64,000 bases of DNA from Artocarpus heterophyllus (lineage: Eukaryota > Streptophyta > Magnoliopsida > Rosales > Moraceae): contig CM046327.1 of NCBI GenBank assembly GCA_025403435.1, positions 16,174,218 to 16,238,217 on the forward strand, given 5' to 3'. A model generated the notes under the pieces. That model saw only the letters and a list, made by a program, of their open reading frames with translations, was not told the origin of the DNA and ran no database searches. Made by a program: the position numbers and the translations under genes. Of this stretch, positions 1 to 12,919 are shown piece after piece. Position 1 is the stretch's first letter, and every line of letters begins with the position of its first letter.

Positions 1-254
1 GCTGCTTCTCTCTCCACAAGCAATTTCTGGGTTGCGGCTTCTTTCTCCTTAAAATCTTTCTCCTTACTTTCAAGCTCTTCGAGCTTCAGCTTCAACACCA
101 TCTCAAGGTTGCGGAAGTGTTCCTCAATTTCCATCCACTGAACCCTCTCCTCAGCAGCATTCTTATGAGCTTCCAGCTGATGAATTGCCTTACCAAGCTG
201 TTCTAGCAAGGAGGATCTCACATCACCAGCTACAACTTGCTCAATCTCAACCAT
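1..254 (-). CDS. FRIGIDA-like protein, N-terminal exon (partial)
   Basis: This is the beginning of a protein-coding gene that continues past the left edge of the window. The ATG is at 254-252 on the minus strand and the frame stays open for all 84 visible codons. The protein starts MVEIEQVVAGDVRSSLLEQL and continues into a charged helix rich in Glu, Lys and Leu with heptad-like spacing, as expected of a coiled coil. The opening and the WxEIEEHFxNLE-type segment match what I recall of plant FRIGIDA-like (FRL) proteins. FRIGIDA is a nuclear coiled-coil scaffold that promotes FLC transcription; many FRL paralogues have no assigned role. The central Frigida domain would lie outside the window. 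Family assignment is from memory of the N-terminus only, and which FRL paralogue it is cannot be told. Confidence 0.75.
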   Translation of the reverse strand, partial: MVEIEQVVAGDVRSSLLEQLGKAIHQLEAHKNAAEERVQWMEIEEHFRNLEMVLKLKLEELESKEKDFKEKEAATQKLLVEREA

Positions 255-1370
255 TGCAAATGGCAAACAAAAGTCTTTTATAAGCAATCCTACACAATGA
301 GATTGGATTAGGTGAATTCAAAAAAAAAAAAAAAAAACCAAACAGAGAGTTTTTTCCATCACAACAAAGGAGTCTGGAAAGAACCATAAAGTGACTCTAA
401 TGGGTAGGTGAAAGTCTCAAAATTTAAAGATTCAAAGGTCCCATATAATTCAACAAGTTGCATTGCATAAACATTTATTAAAAAAAAAAAAAAAAAAAGA
501 ACCCTCTGGAAATCTATATGATACCAACCACTAAGTGCAAACCTTAAACATTCGTAACAACATTTTTTTTCTTTGAAGTGATTCATAAAAACAATAGGAA
601 GTGACAACGAAACTTGAAAAAGAACTTCAATCGTAAACCCTAAAAAGAAAGAATAAAAAATAAAAACGAAAAAGAAGAAGCCCCCAATTACTGAATTCGT
701 CCAATTTTCTATTTTTCCCCATTTTTCCCGTCTTTCATGCTGATTTCATTTAAGAACTTCTGTAATGAATCTTGCGGCTTCATTTTGTTCTCTGACTGGT
801 ATTAAAATTTAATATAAGGAACCCAATTTCAAATTGAATCTTTCACACCATATTGGGTCCAATGTTTTTTCAAGAATACACTCGTTTTTTCACACATTCC
901 AAGACTTAAAATTTAACTTTTCAAAACACAATTCTTAACAATAAACATAGTAAAATTTTAGCCTAATCCAGACGAAAAAGACAAACTCATAGCACGAAAA
1001 CATGAAAAAGGAAAAAAGAAAAACATATAGAATGAAAGAAAATGGAGATATAAAGAGAGTATTATATATTCGACGTACCGGAACCGCCAAAAAGAAATGG
1101 AGGTGATAGAATATAAACCCTATAATTTACAGAGGTTTTGGGAAGCCCTTGAAAATTGGGGTTTTTTTTTTTTTTTTGAAATATATATGATTGAGATGAA
1201 TGAGAGTGCAATACCAGCGAGGGAAAGGACAGGAGCTTCTTTTCTTCGTAAAAGGACTTGTGTTTGTGCGCTTTAGAGTATAGGGGCGCTGGCTCTTGTT
1301 TTTGTGCTGTAAAAACAATCCCTTGACGCCACGTTTTATGAATCTTGGTCGGGTTTCACAGTTTCGGTGG
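255..1370 (-). promoter_or_regulatory. 5' leader and promoter region of the FRIGIDA-like gene
   Basis: No coding sequence is seen between the FRIGIDA-like ATG and about 1370. The stretch 1200-1300 is richer in GC than its surroundings and, read on the minus strand, has a pyrimidine-rich leader ending in CTG followed by a donor-like GTATTG (GT at 1214-1213). That would fit a 5'-UTR intron running to shortly before the ATG, but this is inference. Poly(A) runs at 320-337 and 480-498 lie inside the proposed intron. Confidence 0.3.
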
Positions 1371-2581
1371 GTCCATTAGAGTCACGAAGTTAGAGAACTT
1401 TGATGCTCCGAGTGGTATGAGTAAAAAAATAGAAGGAAAAAGAATATTGAAAGAATTTTGGCATAAAAATTAATATGATGAGGTATTTGATAAAAAAATT
1501 AAAATAGGAAGAAAAAATAATTGAAAAAAATAACATATGGGTCTTATTAAAATTGATCTTTTTAAATATGGATAAATTTTGTAAGAGAAAAATTTGACAA
1601 CAATGCAAAAAAAATGAAGTTACCAATTTGTTATTCTTTTCTATCAAAATTCTAACAAAAAATTTGAGCACTAAATTAAAAAAATAACTAAATAATATTT
1701 AAGCAACATGGCAATTGTATTAATAGTAGTTTTTTTATTTCTTTGATTTTTCTTGCAATACCAAACAAAAGAAGATAAAATCATTTTCTTTTCACTTTCA
1801 CATACCAAATAAATAAAGGGAAAATCAAAATCCTTTCTTTCCCTACAGTTTTCTTTCCTTCATAGTTTTCTTTCCCCTCCTATTTTATTTTCTTCTTACC
1901 AAACAGAGCATTAGATTTACCATTAAAAAAATAGTGTAATATTAAATTTTTAAAACTTTTTAAAGTAAATATTAAGATTTAAACATATTAATTGTAAATA
2001 TCAAATTTATAACGTAAACAACTTAATCACTATGCAAATAAGAAATATATATAATGTAAAGAAGAAAGTAAATACATTATTTGCACTATAAATTCATTTG
2101 TTGCGTTAAGAAGAATTATTTACACTATAAACAAAAGGATAGATAAATTTTTTATATCATAAATATGACATTTAGTATAAATATTTTCAAAACTTAACAT
2201 TTACTACAACTAGTTTTGAAAAAGTGACGTTTGCTACAATTTCTTAAAAAAATATTTACCATTTTATACGTTATGTTTTAAGTCTATTCAAACATTATAC
2301 TTTTAGTTTTTTACCTTATCAAATTTATACCTTCATAGTAGACATAACACATGTAGACGTTAGATCTACAATTAAACTAAACAAGATTAAAAATGCAAGG
2401 AGAATTTTCATAAATGTGATCCTTTAAGATTTACTTTTTATAAAAGTCATACATGTTATTTGTGCAACTTGACATGTAATAGGAATGATAGTGGAATATA
2501 AACTTTTTTAACTGTGGCATAAATAAACACAACTTTAAAAGTAATTTTCTCAAACTGCATTTAGAGGATTAGTGGATAATG
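1371..2581. other. AT-rich intergenic DNA, no gene seen
   Basis: Only short chance open frames occur. The stretch contains many A and T homopolymers and no recognisable protein similarity or complete mobile element. Confidence 0.6.
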
Positions 2582-3307
2582 ATTGGACCCTCAAATCATC
2601 GTTATTTAGTCATAGCAAACTCGCAATCAAGTTAGACTCACAATAATGGTCCGAGTTAGCGGTATACAAGAAATGAAATAGAAACAGCAAATCAAAATAA
2701 AATACCACACGATAACTTTATAGTAATTCACTTAGAATTGAGCTATGTCCATTGTAGCATGTTCTTCACTAGTTGAATAATTGCACACAAATTACAAGGT
2801 TATTGATGACGTTCTAGAGAGAAAATAGAAGAGTTTCGGGATAATGAAAATAGAGGAAAAGATTATCCTTTTCCAAAGGATCTCAACTCTATATATAGAG
2901 CCTTAGCCATGAAAGGTTCCTGCCAAAATACATTAAAGTGGATCAGAACGGTTGTGAGCAGAATAAGACACGTGTTGAACGATGATTGGCCATATCATTC
3001 AAACCACTTTGATATAGGCAACTGTTGTTTAGTGGAATTCAACTTCCTTTTGACAATTACCAATAATAATCTTTTTTATCAGACAAACTGATCGACTCAA
3101 CGGTCTCGAAGCTTCAATTTTAGAACAGACAAATCAAACATGTCCAGCGCGTAATTTTTAGGTTTGCTTTTGCTGCATAATGCCTTTGGGTTCGATGAGC
3201 ATAGCGAACATTTTAGGACACTCAGACCTTTAGCTTGCTTCGTCTACTCTGTTTGCTATTGGGCTCGGATTAGTGTTTATTTAGGCTTCTCAAATCAGAC
3301 CCCAACA
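2582..3307 (-). mobile_element. Solo LTR (minus orientation), imperfect flanks
   Basis: Read on the minus strand, this segment starts TGTTGGGGTCTG and ends GGTCCAATCA, so it has TG..CA ends. It has a TATA-like TCTATATATAGAG around 2887-2900, followed downstream by the leader motif GGACATAGCTC (near 2750) and ACTATAAA that recurs in other LTRs of this window. The flanking 5-mers (GATAA left, ATACA right) do not match, so the target duplication has decayed or the boundaries are a few bases off. No internal retroelement domain lies beside it, so it is called a solo LTR. Superfamily unknown. Confidence 0.55.
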
Positions 3308-4208
3308 ATACACAAATTTATACCTTTTAAAAACAATTTTCAATTACTCTCAAATTGAAAAATAAAAGACTTTTAAAAACAAAAAAAAAATTATACTATG
3401 GTTTTTTACTTCAAAAATATATAAAATACCCTAAAAATAGGTTTTTTGTGTTTTTTTTTTGTTTTTTATTTTTTAAAAAAAAGTTTTAATTTTCCTCTTT
3501 TAATTAAGAATAATTTGCTCATTTGAAAGGTAAAACTCAACTACTAACTGAGATAAAGTATAGGTTTGTATATTAAATCTGATCTGAAGTCTGAAGATAT
3601 ATATTCAATGAGATAAAAATCTGAAGATATAGTTTTTAAATTAACAAAAATATATCTCAAAAAAAAAAAAGAGAATGAGAAAAATAGTAGATTTTTAAAA
3701 TATTTTGAAGTAAATAGCACGTTTTAAAAAAAATTATACTAAATACATTTGTGATAAAAATAAGAATTATTTAAGTTATGAATAAAAGGGTAAATAATTT
3801 ATTTGCACCTTAGATCTATTTTTGTGTGAGTAATTCTTATTTACATTGAAAAAAAGAGGTAAATAAATTATTTATACATAAATTTGTTATTTACAACAAA
3901 TTTTTTCAAAACCTGTTATTATTATAATTAGTTTTGAAAAGTTATATTAATTATAATTTTTTTTTAAAAAAAATAGATAATCTTTTATCGATAATCTTTT
4001 TTTTTTTTTTATAAGTGAGGTACAACTTATGTTTTATAAGAATTTTAGGGCTAAAAATTAGCTTTTTAGAAATTCACTTGGGGTACTTAAGCTTTATTTG
4101 GCTACAGCAAAAACGAGGTGTATAATTTAAGATGCCTTCAAATGTAAGGAAGGTTTAATATTTTCTACCTAATTTGCTTTTACGTTCAAGAGCAATACTT
4201 TAAACCTG
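3308..4208. other. AT-rich intergenic DNA
   Basis: Very AT-rich sequence with long A and T runs (for example near 3660 and 3990). I see no gene and no complete repeat. Confidence 0.6.
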
Positions 4209-4213
4209 GTTAC

Positions 4214-6231
4214 TGTTGGAGTCGATTTCCAAATATTAATCTTCTTCAACCTACTCCACCGCTCTCCCTCATGCTTCTGCTGTTTGATTAGGTGCCGTAA
4301 GGATTAAATGATATAATAGTTTTTAGAGACATTTAATCAGTAAAGAGATAATTTATTTTCATATATCAAATGTTGTCCTCTTTATATTCATTTATGTTGA
4401 ATGTATGATAGCGAACAAAAGTCTAAAACTATCAATATAAACCTTTAAGATCGTGTATATAATGGACAAATTATGCAAAAGACATGAATCTTAAAGGTAA
4501 TAGTCTAAATGGTAAGGTCTGTAATCAATGGAATAAAGTTGAATGCTTAATTCATGTTAAGATTGTTATGTTGTCTATATCCCTAACGGGAGATAACTTG
4601 TCTTGGTCATCGGAGTTAGACTCAACGAGTAGAAACATTGGAATATTGCCATTGGTGACACTATATTGGATTGGGACTAAAGATGAATTGATTTGACTGA
4701 TAATTCTGTTTGTATAAATCAATTCACTTTGGACAATCATATGTATTATATCTTAATTCTGAAATTAATCAATGAGTCCCTATTCTTGACTTAGATCTTT
4801 TGATGTACCAAAAGATAACATCCTAAATTATATGAAGGTACGTATACTGGTACGTTGTAGATATGACTCTTGATTGACGTAGACTTGTTGTTCATAGATA
4901 TAAAATCTATAGCTCTTTTATAAAGTTAATGATATTTTCTTATAGGCATTATCTTGTAATTGAAAACTAAAGCGCTCAACCATTTAGATACATATGTGTA
5001 ATCGAATGGTATACTATTTGTATTGGTTATGAATAATAAGTATTCCAATGGTGAGATGATGGAACATAAGATAAATATAATCATAAAATTAAAACATAAC
5101 TTATCCTTAAGCCGATTATGAATATCTTATAGGATGTCACACATTATGATATGTCATAGACGATAAACTTATTGGATTTTCGTGATATATATATAGTTCA
5201 AGAGTGTAGCTCAAAGCTTTTAGTAGAATAGGTTTAAAGTTGATAATTATAGGATATACATGTCGTAGATGTGTTATAATTATAGGAACTTGATTTATAT
5301 ATGTTCATCAGGTCTCCTTTGCTAACTTATAATATTTCTTGTAATGATATGGCGTGTTTTTCCTATAGATTAGTAACTTGTGTTATTTATTAGATTGGCT
5401 AAAACTCGATTAATTGGATTTAATAATTTATGTTATTTTATTGGTTGAATTAATTCAAAATAAATATGTTAAATTATTTGAAATATATTTTTATTTGATA
5501 TGGAATTATCTATTTAGAATTGTTTAATCAACATTTTTCTATTGAATTATTTGAATTAAAATTGAAGCTCTATAATAGATACCCGGGTCAAATAAAGTAG
5601 AATTTATACATTAGATTTGATGGGTAAATCAAGATAACATTCTAGAGCAGGAAAAAGGCGTGGGAGTCTCTACCATGACAGTCCAGTCGACGGGACATAG
5701 TCTAGGCCGATCGACCGGACCCTTCCATGTCAGTAATCTGAGGCTAACGTGTTTTTACTCTGAAGTTTATCCAAACTCAATTTGTTGAAGTCTAATCTAA
5801 TAAGAGTGAGTCTCAATCTGACCTCTATATAAAGAAAACAATTTTCTATTGTTTCTCAGATCACTTGAGCGATTTAAAGAATAGTATTTTGCTGGGAAAA
5901 CTCTGAAACTCCATTAGAGCTATTGTTTAACATCTCAAATCTTAGCTCTTGGTTTTCTCAAATGGTTAGAATAAGAGGTCACTTGAGGAAAGACTGAACG
6001 ATGTGCATCCACTTGCACTCCAATCATGGAAAGAGAATAGCAAAAAAGTCCAATTGATTGAGACTATTCTAGTAGTTTTCTCTTGTAACAGTTCCTCCAG
6101 TTTTTCGATCTACTAAGAGGTATAAAAGATTTTTTTATTAATTTATATACATAGCATGTTTAACTTGTTTTGAAAAAACATTTTAACTTAAAATTTTTTA
6201 AAATCTACTGCATACTCATTTTCCAACATCA
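4214..6231 (+). mobile_element. Long solo LTR (2018 bp) with 5-bp target duplication
   Basis: The segment begins TGTTGGAGTCG and ends TTTTCCAACATCA, giving TG..CA ends with an inner TGTTGGA/TCCAACA inverted pair. It is flanked by a perfect 5-bp direct repeat GTTAC at 4209-4213 and 6232-6236. No gag or pol remains, so the internal region was probably lost by recombination between two LTRs. A TATA-like CTATATAAAG lies at about 5825. GC-rich motifs near 5684-5720 (TCGACGGGAC and TCGACCGGAC) recall the motifs in the Ty3 LTR of this window. Superfamily unassigned. Confidence 0.75.
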
Positions 6232-6236
6232 GTTAC

Positions 6237-6891
6237 TTCGCTATTGAGGGACTCAGAGGGTCGGCCTACAAAAGACACTTCAAAGCTCAAGTTGGAAAAA
6301 CAACTATTGAGAATTTAGTGAAATTGTAGAGGAAGTAGTAAAGAGGAGGGTCCCAAATGATAGCTTCATGACATATTTATAGTTGACGTACCTTAATTAG
6401 ATTATTGTTTTCCCAATTATCTAATTAAGATACGTTAAATTCTTTTCTATACTTAGGGCTTTCGTTTGAACTGCCTTCCTTTGAAAAGGTTCAAAAGGGT
6501 CTCTTCTTATTTTTTCTTTTTGTCATCATCTATGTGGTCAGGGCAAACACATGTATCTTACTTGCTTATTATGTGAAAGGTTAGACACGTGTTCCTCTGG
6601 CATTGGTGGCCCTAACTCCATGACATATGTTCGGTTTTAAGAGGCCGTCCCAATTCCATAACGTGTCATGTAACAAGAGGTTGCGCTGGCATTATGACAC
6701 ATTTCCTCAAGATAAGTTGCCCTAACACCTTGATATACCTTCCCAAAGTGTCCCTCGATCTTGTCCATTGATACGTCAGAGATTCGGGGGGCCTTAGTCA
6801 TCTAGTTGAGGTATTCGTTCTTCGACTTAGATGTAGGCAATGTCGAGACACATGGTGGTGATCCTAATGGCTTGATGGAATAACTCCAACA
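6237..6891 (-). mobile_element. LTR remnant, minus orientation, interrupted by the 2-kb solo LTR
   Basis: On the minus strand this starts TGTTGGAGTTATTCC (from 6891) and shows a TATA-like CTATAAATATG near 6380 and then a transcribed-leader-like region. The other end is not clean, because the 2-kb solo LTR inserted at GTTAC and the rest should continue to the left of 4209. No matching target duplication was found. Best read as an older LTR that served as landing site for the younger one. Confidence 0.4.
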
Positions 6892-6896
6892 ATTAT

Positions 6897-7384
6897 TCAC
6901 AAAATAGTAGCCTCATCTTACTAGGTAGTTGCTTAACTGGTATAAAAGTGCTTTGAGTTTAAGGCCCCCTCTTCGGTTGATAAATTATATGTGTGCCACA
7001 CTAAATTAGTGGTGGTGTGAGTAAAATTAAGCTTACTTTTACATAAAATGAATCGGGTCTATTTTACTTGTTTGGTAAGAGTGTAGGACTTTCAATAATG
7101 CTGTATAGGAATAGGACATGGGATAAAATGGTTCCAGTGATGTTCTTTCTTACTATGAAAGAAAGGTACTATGAGCCCCACAACCGAAGTCCTTTGAAGT
7201 AATTATGTAAAGTATTTGTTTTAAAAGTCTCGTTTAAAAAACTTTTTTTATATTCTTAAAAATTGGGTTTTTTTCTCACATTAAAAATTCGTGGTACCCA
7301 TTTTGCCTTTTTTGTATGTTACGAATCAAAAGTCCTAACTCTACCGTGAACAAAAAATATGCGAATGAAAAATAAATAAGAACA
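6897..7384. other. Intergenic DNA
   Basis: No gene or repeat boundary is recognisable here. The sequence is AT-rich with short interrupted open frames. Confidence 0.5.
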
Positions 7385-7565
7385 CATAAAATTTATAACG
7401 GTTTATCCTCGATGTGAGAGCTACGTCCATTTTTAGATGCTATAGAATAATTCACTATGATGTTGAAAAAGTTTACAAGAAAAAAATTACACACACTCTC
7501 TCAAGAATATTTCTTTAGCGTCTCTTACTCTTAATTTTCTAAGATACACCACTACAAGAAATAGA
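7385..7565 (-). mobile_element. LTR leader (R/U5-like) remnant
   Basis: Read on the minus strand, the segment has GGACGTAGCTCTC followed by GATAAACCGTTATAAA and TTTTATGTGTTC. The same order and spacing occurs in the leader part of the solo LTR at 2582-3307, in the 58.3-kb remnant and in the copia LTRs of this window. No TG..CA ends can be set, so only a scrap is claimed. Confidence 0.4.
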
Positions 7566-8189
7566 ACCTAATCTATTTATTTAGAGGTTTTGAAAGACTA
7601 GGTAGTAAACACCCAAAAAATGCAATCCATGAATTCCTGCTAGGTGACACGCGCGGCAGCGGCCTTTAATTGGCATGGATGCGCGAACTTTTGTTGTTCG
7701 TTAAGGATTTCTTTGCCTCGAGCATGGCTGCATAGTCTTTAGGTCAGGCTGCACTAGCTTTCTATGACTCTGGCCACGGGTCTTTCTCTCCGTGGAGGCA
7801 TGCCAATTGCTTCCAAAATGCTTTTTTTTTTTGCCTTTTTTTGCTCCACCTTAATAAAATTTCGGTTGATAATATAAGAAATGTTGAATTTGGCTTCATA
7901 CTTCTTGAAATTTTTATAAAGTTGAAGTTTGTATATTATACACAAACATTGCCAATCTTTTTTAATTTTAATTCAAATTTTAATCTTACTTTATGACTAT
8001 AAAGTTGCAATTTTCATATTCTTACCTGTTGATTATCATAGCATTTTTTTTATTCAATTTAGCTAACTATGATGGTGACCATTATCTTAAAGTTGCAATC
8101 TTTATGATAATAATTATGTCTGCATGTTATACTTAAAAATTGTTGATATTTTCAAATATCCAATTTTTCATTTTATCAAAAAGTAACAA

Positions 8190-8281
8190 TCTTTACAAGA
8201 CTTAAAATTAGAGATACTTGTGCTATTACACATATGGTCTTTATAAGACTTAAAATTAGAGATACTTGTGCTATTATACAT
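8190..8281. repeat. Tandem duplication, two 44-bp units at 48-bp period
   Basis: Positions 8190-8233 and 8238-8281 are the same 44-bp sequence with only two mismatches. Confidence 0.85.
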
Positions 8282-8285
8282 AAGG

Positions 8286-8525
8286 TTTTAAACAGTTCTA
8301 TTTTAGTTTTATTATAAAATAAAATTGCAGATAGTTTTTAAAAGGGGTATTCAAATCAGACATTTATTTTATCAGCTCCATCCTTATTTCTTCTTAATCA
8401 CTAAATCATAATTTTAAACAGTTTTATTATAAAATAAAATTGCATATAGTCTTTAAGTGGATACTAATATTCAGACATTCATTATTAGCTCAATCCTCAT
8501 TTCTTTTTGATGACTAAATCATACA
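8286..8525. repeat. Degenerate tandem duplication, about 120-bp units
   Basis: Positions 8286-8410 and 8412-8525 both open with TTTTAAACAGTT, continue with TTATTATAAAATAAAATTGCA, and end in the shared ACTAAATCATA, with small indels in between. It follows directly on the 48-bp-period repeat, so the whole 8.19-8.53-kb stretch has a history of local duplication. Confidence 0.7.
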
Positions 8526-9925
8526 ACACTACATATAGGAATTAAACCATTTTCCCTTCTTTTTAAAATATAACATGATATCAAGCCCACGCCATCTAAT
8601 GCGAGCGAGCCTTATTATAAAGCACCGGTAGTACTTAATAGAAGATGAATCCTATAGTGTAGGATCCATAGATGAGACCTATCTTTTAACAGTGATTGTA
8701 CTTAACACCAATAATGAGCCTAAGTATTTTTCAAGGCAAGCCCACCACCAGGTGGAATTAAACTAAATTATGTTTATTAAAAAATAATGGATGATATTTG
8801 ACTTTGCCCTTCTAACTTGGCTAATCATATAGATAACGGAAAATCATCTAGAATTTTTCTTGCCTTTTTTTTCCCCCCCCTTTCATGCTTATCTCTTTAA
8901 GTTTCCGAACTACAAGTCTAACATGACATCAAGAAGACGACTTTTGTCCACCCAAGTCGTTTGCAAATCTCTACCTTTCAAACAAGTCAGACAAACAGCC
9001 TCCTTGTTTAAAATATCTGCATTGGCATTCCTTCTACGTTTTTAAATCACTCACTTTGCAAAAGAAATAAAATAAACAAACAAAGGAGCCTTCTAACAAA
9101 GATCAATTCTAGACACCACCAAGTCAAATTACAAAGTGCACTTTCTTCCATGACCCTGATTGAGAAATGCTTAGTCTGAGACTTCCTAATCAGAATGCAA
9201 AGAACTTTTCCATTTCTCTGGTGGGATTTCCAACAGTAGTATACGTTTGTAAACCATTAGATTTGATCAAAATCATATTTTTTTATAAATCTAACTGTTA
9301 TAAAATATATACCTATTGATAGGTTCCTTTCTCAAGACACGAGAGAAATCTCCTTTTTTATTTATCAAAGGCAGAACTGTTGCATTTTTTTGCTGTCTTT
9401 AGACACTTAAATTTTGATGCTAGGAGTTTTTCCTCGTGCATTTGCCCAGTAAACAGATGCCACTTCAAATTAAAAACTACATTTTCAAGAAAATGAAATA
9501 TGCATAATGGTATACAATGTTGTGAAGAAATAATTCCACTTCATTTTGCAGTGAAAGATAGGAAAAAAAAAATACTTAAAATTACAAAATTTTTGGTAAT
9601 ATTTTGCAGCTACATAATTATGCCAACGGAATTTCTCAACTGAATGCTGAGATTGTATCCTAGCCCTGCTTTTTACTGCTCCATATACAAATACAACAGA
9701 AAAAAAAACTAACAATACCAACTCTACCATAAATAAAGCGAAACGTCATCAAGCTAGTACTGAAAAATTTCTACAAAAGCTGTTTGAAGCTGTATGCTTA
9801 AAGATTGAGAGGCTGAATGCTGAATCAGTAAAAAAGTTTGGAGCATCTTTAATTCTTTAGCCCCTTACAGCCATTTGATTGATACTGAAATATTCTGGTT
9901 ATGGAAACTGTTTCGAGTTGTTTAC
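8526..9925. other. Intergenic DNA and 3' flank of the NRAMP gene
   Basis: No coding sequence is supported. The part next to 9925 is expected to hold the 3' UTR and polyadenylation site of the minus-strand NRAMP gene. I could not place the cleavage site from sequence alone. Confidence 0.5.
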
Positions 9926-12919
9926 TCAGTTTCCTGTGTCTGTGATCCTCTTGGATTGCAGAAGGCCCCTCCAACTTGAAAAGGAAAGGCCCCGGGAGAT
10001 GAGGTAAACGATGAATGCGACATATGCAACGGTGAAAGTGCACACAATGGTGCCGAAAAACACTCCATTCACTTCGGATGAGAAGAAATCGAGCAACAGA
10101 TAGCCATTGATAAGCATCACCAAAACAGCCACAATCCATGCCACTGTCTGTATAGAGAATAAAATATGAAGAAAAGAATAGAAAAGTGAAGGTGACTAAA
10201 GCAATACTAAGTTCCCCATCTGGGGGGAAAAACTGAGGAAGAAAATGGCATTGGCAGCATGTTGGGCATGTAATTATCTGATCATTGACTTAAATTTGTT
10301 AAGAAACTGCAAACTGATAAATCATTCATCACAAAATGGAAATACAAACTAAGCATATCCTTTTTTCAGGAAAACAGAGTCCTCCTTTATTCTAGAGCAA
10401 CTAGGAATTACAGAACAGTCATGTAATTAGACATCAAATAAAACAATAATAATATATATTAGATACTAATTAATAGCTCATCATTTAATCCAGGTTCCTC
10501 GGGCAGTTATTGTTGGGTGCAATTTTACACTTTCGCCCCCTTATGAATGGACAAGAGGGGTTCCAAATCCAGAACATTTTTAGACAACATTGTAAAAACA
10601 ACCAGACTGATAATTAAGCTTCATAAGAATAATGCAAACGCTAGTTGTATACACATTTTTGAATTTCACTTCAAATATACCTTTCGCATGAAGTAGGGCC
10701 CCTAACAGAAAAACATAATAGTTTTATTTTTATAATTTTAAAGAAATGAAATTGATAAATATAGTAAAACATAGAGGACATATCCACTTTAGAGCTAACA
10801 TGAGAGGAAAAGAAACATACCTTGAGTACAGGGCCAATCCTGAAAGAACCCATGATGTGCTCCTTCGAAACCAAGTAAAGCAAAGGAATAAGGGCAAAAG
10901 GAATTTGAATTGACTGAAGCACATTAAGCCACTCATTTAGAATATCTAGTGTGGCTTCTGAGGTGTCAAAGACAAGAGCTACTATCATCGTTGGAACAAT
11001 TGCAAAACTTCGAGTAATCAATGCCCTCAGCCATTTCTTCAACCTCAAATTCAGAAAACCTCCCATGATAAACTGCCCGGCATAAGTACCCGTGATAGTA
11101 CTGCTCTGACCAGCAGCTAATAACCCAATACCCCAGATGTACAAAATTGGAAACAATCCTCCTCCATACTTGTCTTGAAGATATTGTCCTGCATTTACAA
11201 GGCCAATACTATCGGCAAGTTCCGTACCATAAAACCCTTTGGCAAAAACGGTGGTGACAAAGAGATTGATAACGAAGGAAACTACAAGGGCAACAGTGGA
11301 CTCTATGCTATAATAATTTAGAGCTTCTTGGACTCTGCCTTTCTTGCTGTGATCGATCTCCCTTGACTGTACAAGAGCAGAATGCAGGAATACATTGTGG
11401 GGCATAATTATGCAACCTACAACTCCAACAGCCTGCTTTATTGTTTTGGAGCTAAGCTTTGGAACCAAAACACCTACCAAAAAAAAAAAAAGAGCACATT
11501 TCACATTGTATATTTATATGTATATATCTCTATATATTTCATTATTATAACATAATTATTCAATAATATTAGCAAAAAAAGAGGGGCATAAAGGAGATTC
11601 CAAGTGAAGGAGTAGAATATGTTACCTAGAAGAAGTTCTGTGCCACTAGGCTCTGTTTCTCCAAACATCCAAGCAAATGAGAGTGCCATTATAGCGATGA
11701 GAACCGCAAAAACTGCTTCTAATTTCCTCACACCATAATTCTCCAGAAACAGAAAGATAAAACTGGAAGGAAAAGCAATAGAAAGATCGTCAATTGTCAA
11801 AACACAATGCTGCAAGATTATGAAATAGACAGACAAGCAACTTGCTTTACTAACAATAACACATAGTAAATATCTGATTTTGGAATGATAAATCTAAAAA
11901 CATCTCCGTTCTAATACAATCATATTCACTGCTTAAGATGGCATACATGAGATCTTTTGGTTAAAACTATTATGGCATGTTTGAGCTTTATATTGTAGTC
12001 CACTTTTTGTTGACACTGTAGAATATGAGATCTTTGCACCGTAACAAACAAAAATTTTGATTGAAACTGAGATTGCCAACGCACAAACTTCAAATTCATT
12101 ATTTTTGTGAATAAAAAATAAAAATAAGAAATGCCCCTTTCAATATCCATCTTCCACAGGGAAAAAGAAAAAAGAAAAAACTGACCTTTCGTTCCTTTCA
12201 CACAAGTTATTAAAAGAAAAATGTCTTAACAGCGACAAAACCCAATTTTTGCAAAACCCCATCAATTTCAAAGCAATAAAATCACACAACAAGGTAAATA
12301 CTAAATACAACAACAACAACAAAGAAGGTAGATTAAATTAAAAAAACAAAAAAGAAAAGAAAAGAAAGAAAACCTACCAATCTAAAGCGGTGATAATGAC
12401 GCCAGACCAGAGAGGCAAAGCCCCATTGCTCAAAATCTTAAGGGCAATGGCACTCCCAATGACTTCCTGAATGTCAGCCCCAATGAGCGCCAGCTCAGCC
12501 ATGACCCACAGCACCATCGACGCCCACCTCGGGTACTCCTCCCGACACAGCTCCGACAGGTGTCGCCCGGTCGCCACCCCGAGCCGCGCCGCCAGCAGCT
12601 GCACCAGCAGCCCCATGGCCGTGGCCCACATCAGCAGCCACAACAGCGAGTACCCCGCGACAGCCCCCGCCTGCAAATCCCCCTCCAGGTTCCCCGGATC
12701 CAGAAACGCTATGCTCATCAGGAACCCCGGACCCGTGAAAAGCCACAGCTTTTTCCATGAAAACGGCGGCGTTTCGCTCCCCGACGACGTCGACGAAGAA
12801 TCTCCTTGTTCGTCTATTCCGATGATCAGAACCTTCTCGCTCGCCTCGTACGCCGCTTCGTCTTCCTCCGAGGATGAGGAGTTTAACAGAGGCCTGTTGT
12901 GTTCGTCTTGGGATGACAT
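9926..12919 (-). CDS. NRAMP3: NRAMP-family divalent metal transporter (NRAMP3/4-like), four exons
   Basis: Natural resistance-associated macrophage protein, a proton-coupled importer of Fe, Mn and similar divalent metals into the cytosol. The NRAMP3/4 group acts at the tonoplast to release vacuolar metal. Exons on the minus strand: 12919-12378, 11762-11626, 11473-10821 and 10147-9926. All three introns (615, 152 and 673 bp) have GT..AG, and the phases join to 517 residues; the Arabidopsis members are about 510. The N-terminus has an acidic dileucine-like signal (DEHNRPLL, residues 5-12). The metal-binding DPGN is at 74-77 in the first membrane helix, MPHN at 250-253 in helix 6, and the conserved [12 protein letters not shown] loop at 348-359. 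About twelve membrane helices are expected. All these motifs are intact. Sequence through exon 3 reads closer to NRAMP3 than NRAMP2 by eye, so the symbol is a family-level assignment. Exon 1 is much richer in GC than the rest. Confidence 0.93.
11948..12090 (-). mobile_element. MITE with paired direct repeats, inside NRAMP intron 1
   Basis: This intronic stretch carries the two internal repeats that define the main MITE family of the window, in reverse orientation: GAGCTTTATATTGTAG near 11983-11998 and GATCTTTGCACCGTAAC near 12029-12045. The flanks (TTGGTTAAAAC and TTGAAACTGAGATTGCCAA) resemble the diverged ends of other copies. No clean target duplication is visible. Confidence 0.5.

Noticed and set aside
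9485..9730. 81-codon minus-strand frame just downstream of the NRAMP stop
   Set aside because: It lies in the expected 3' region, is AT-rich and resembles no protein family.
10671..11504. A separate 277-codon gene in the NRAMP region
   Set aside because: It is exon 3 of the NRAMP gene with intron sequence read through at both ends; splice sites at 11473 and 10821 restore the family sequence.
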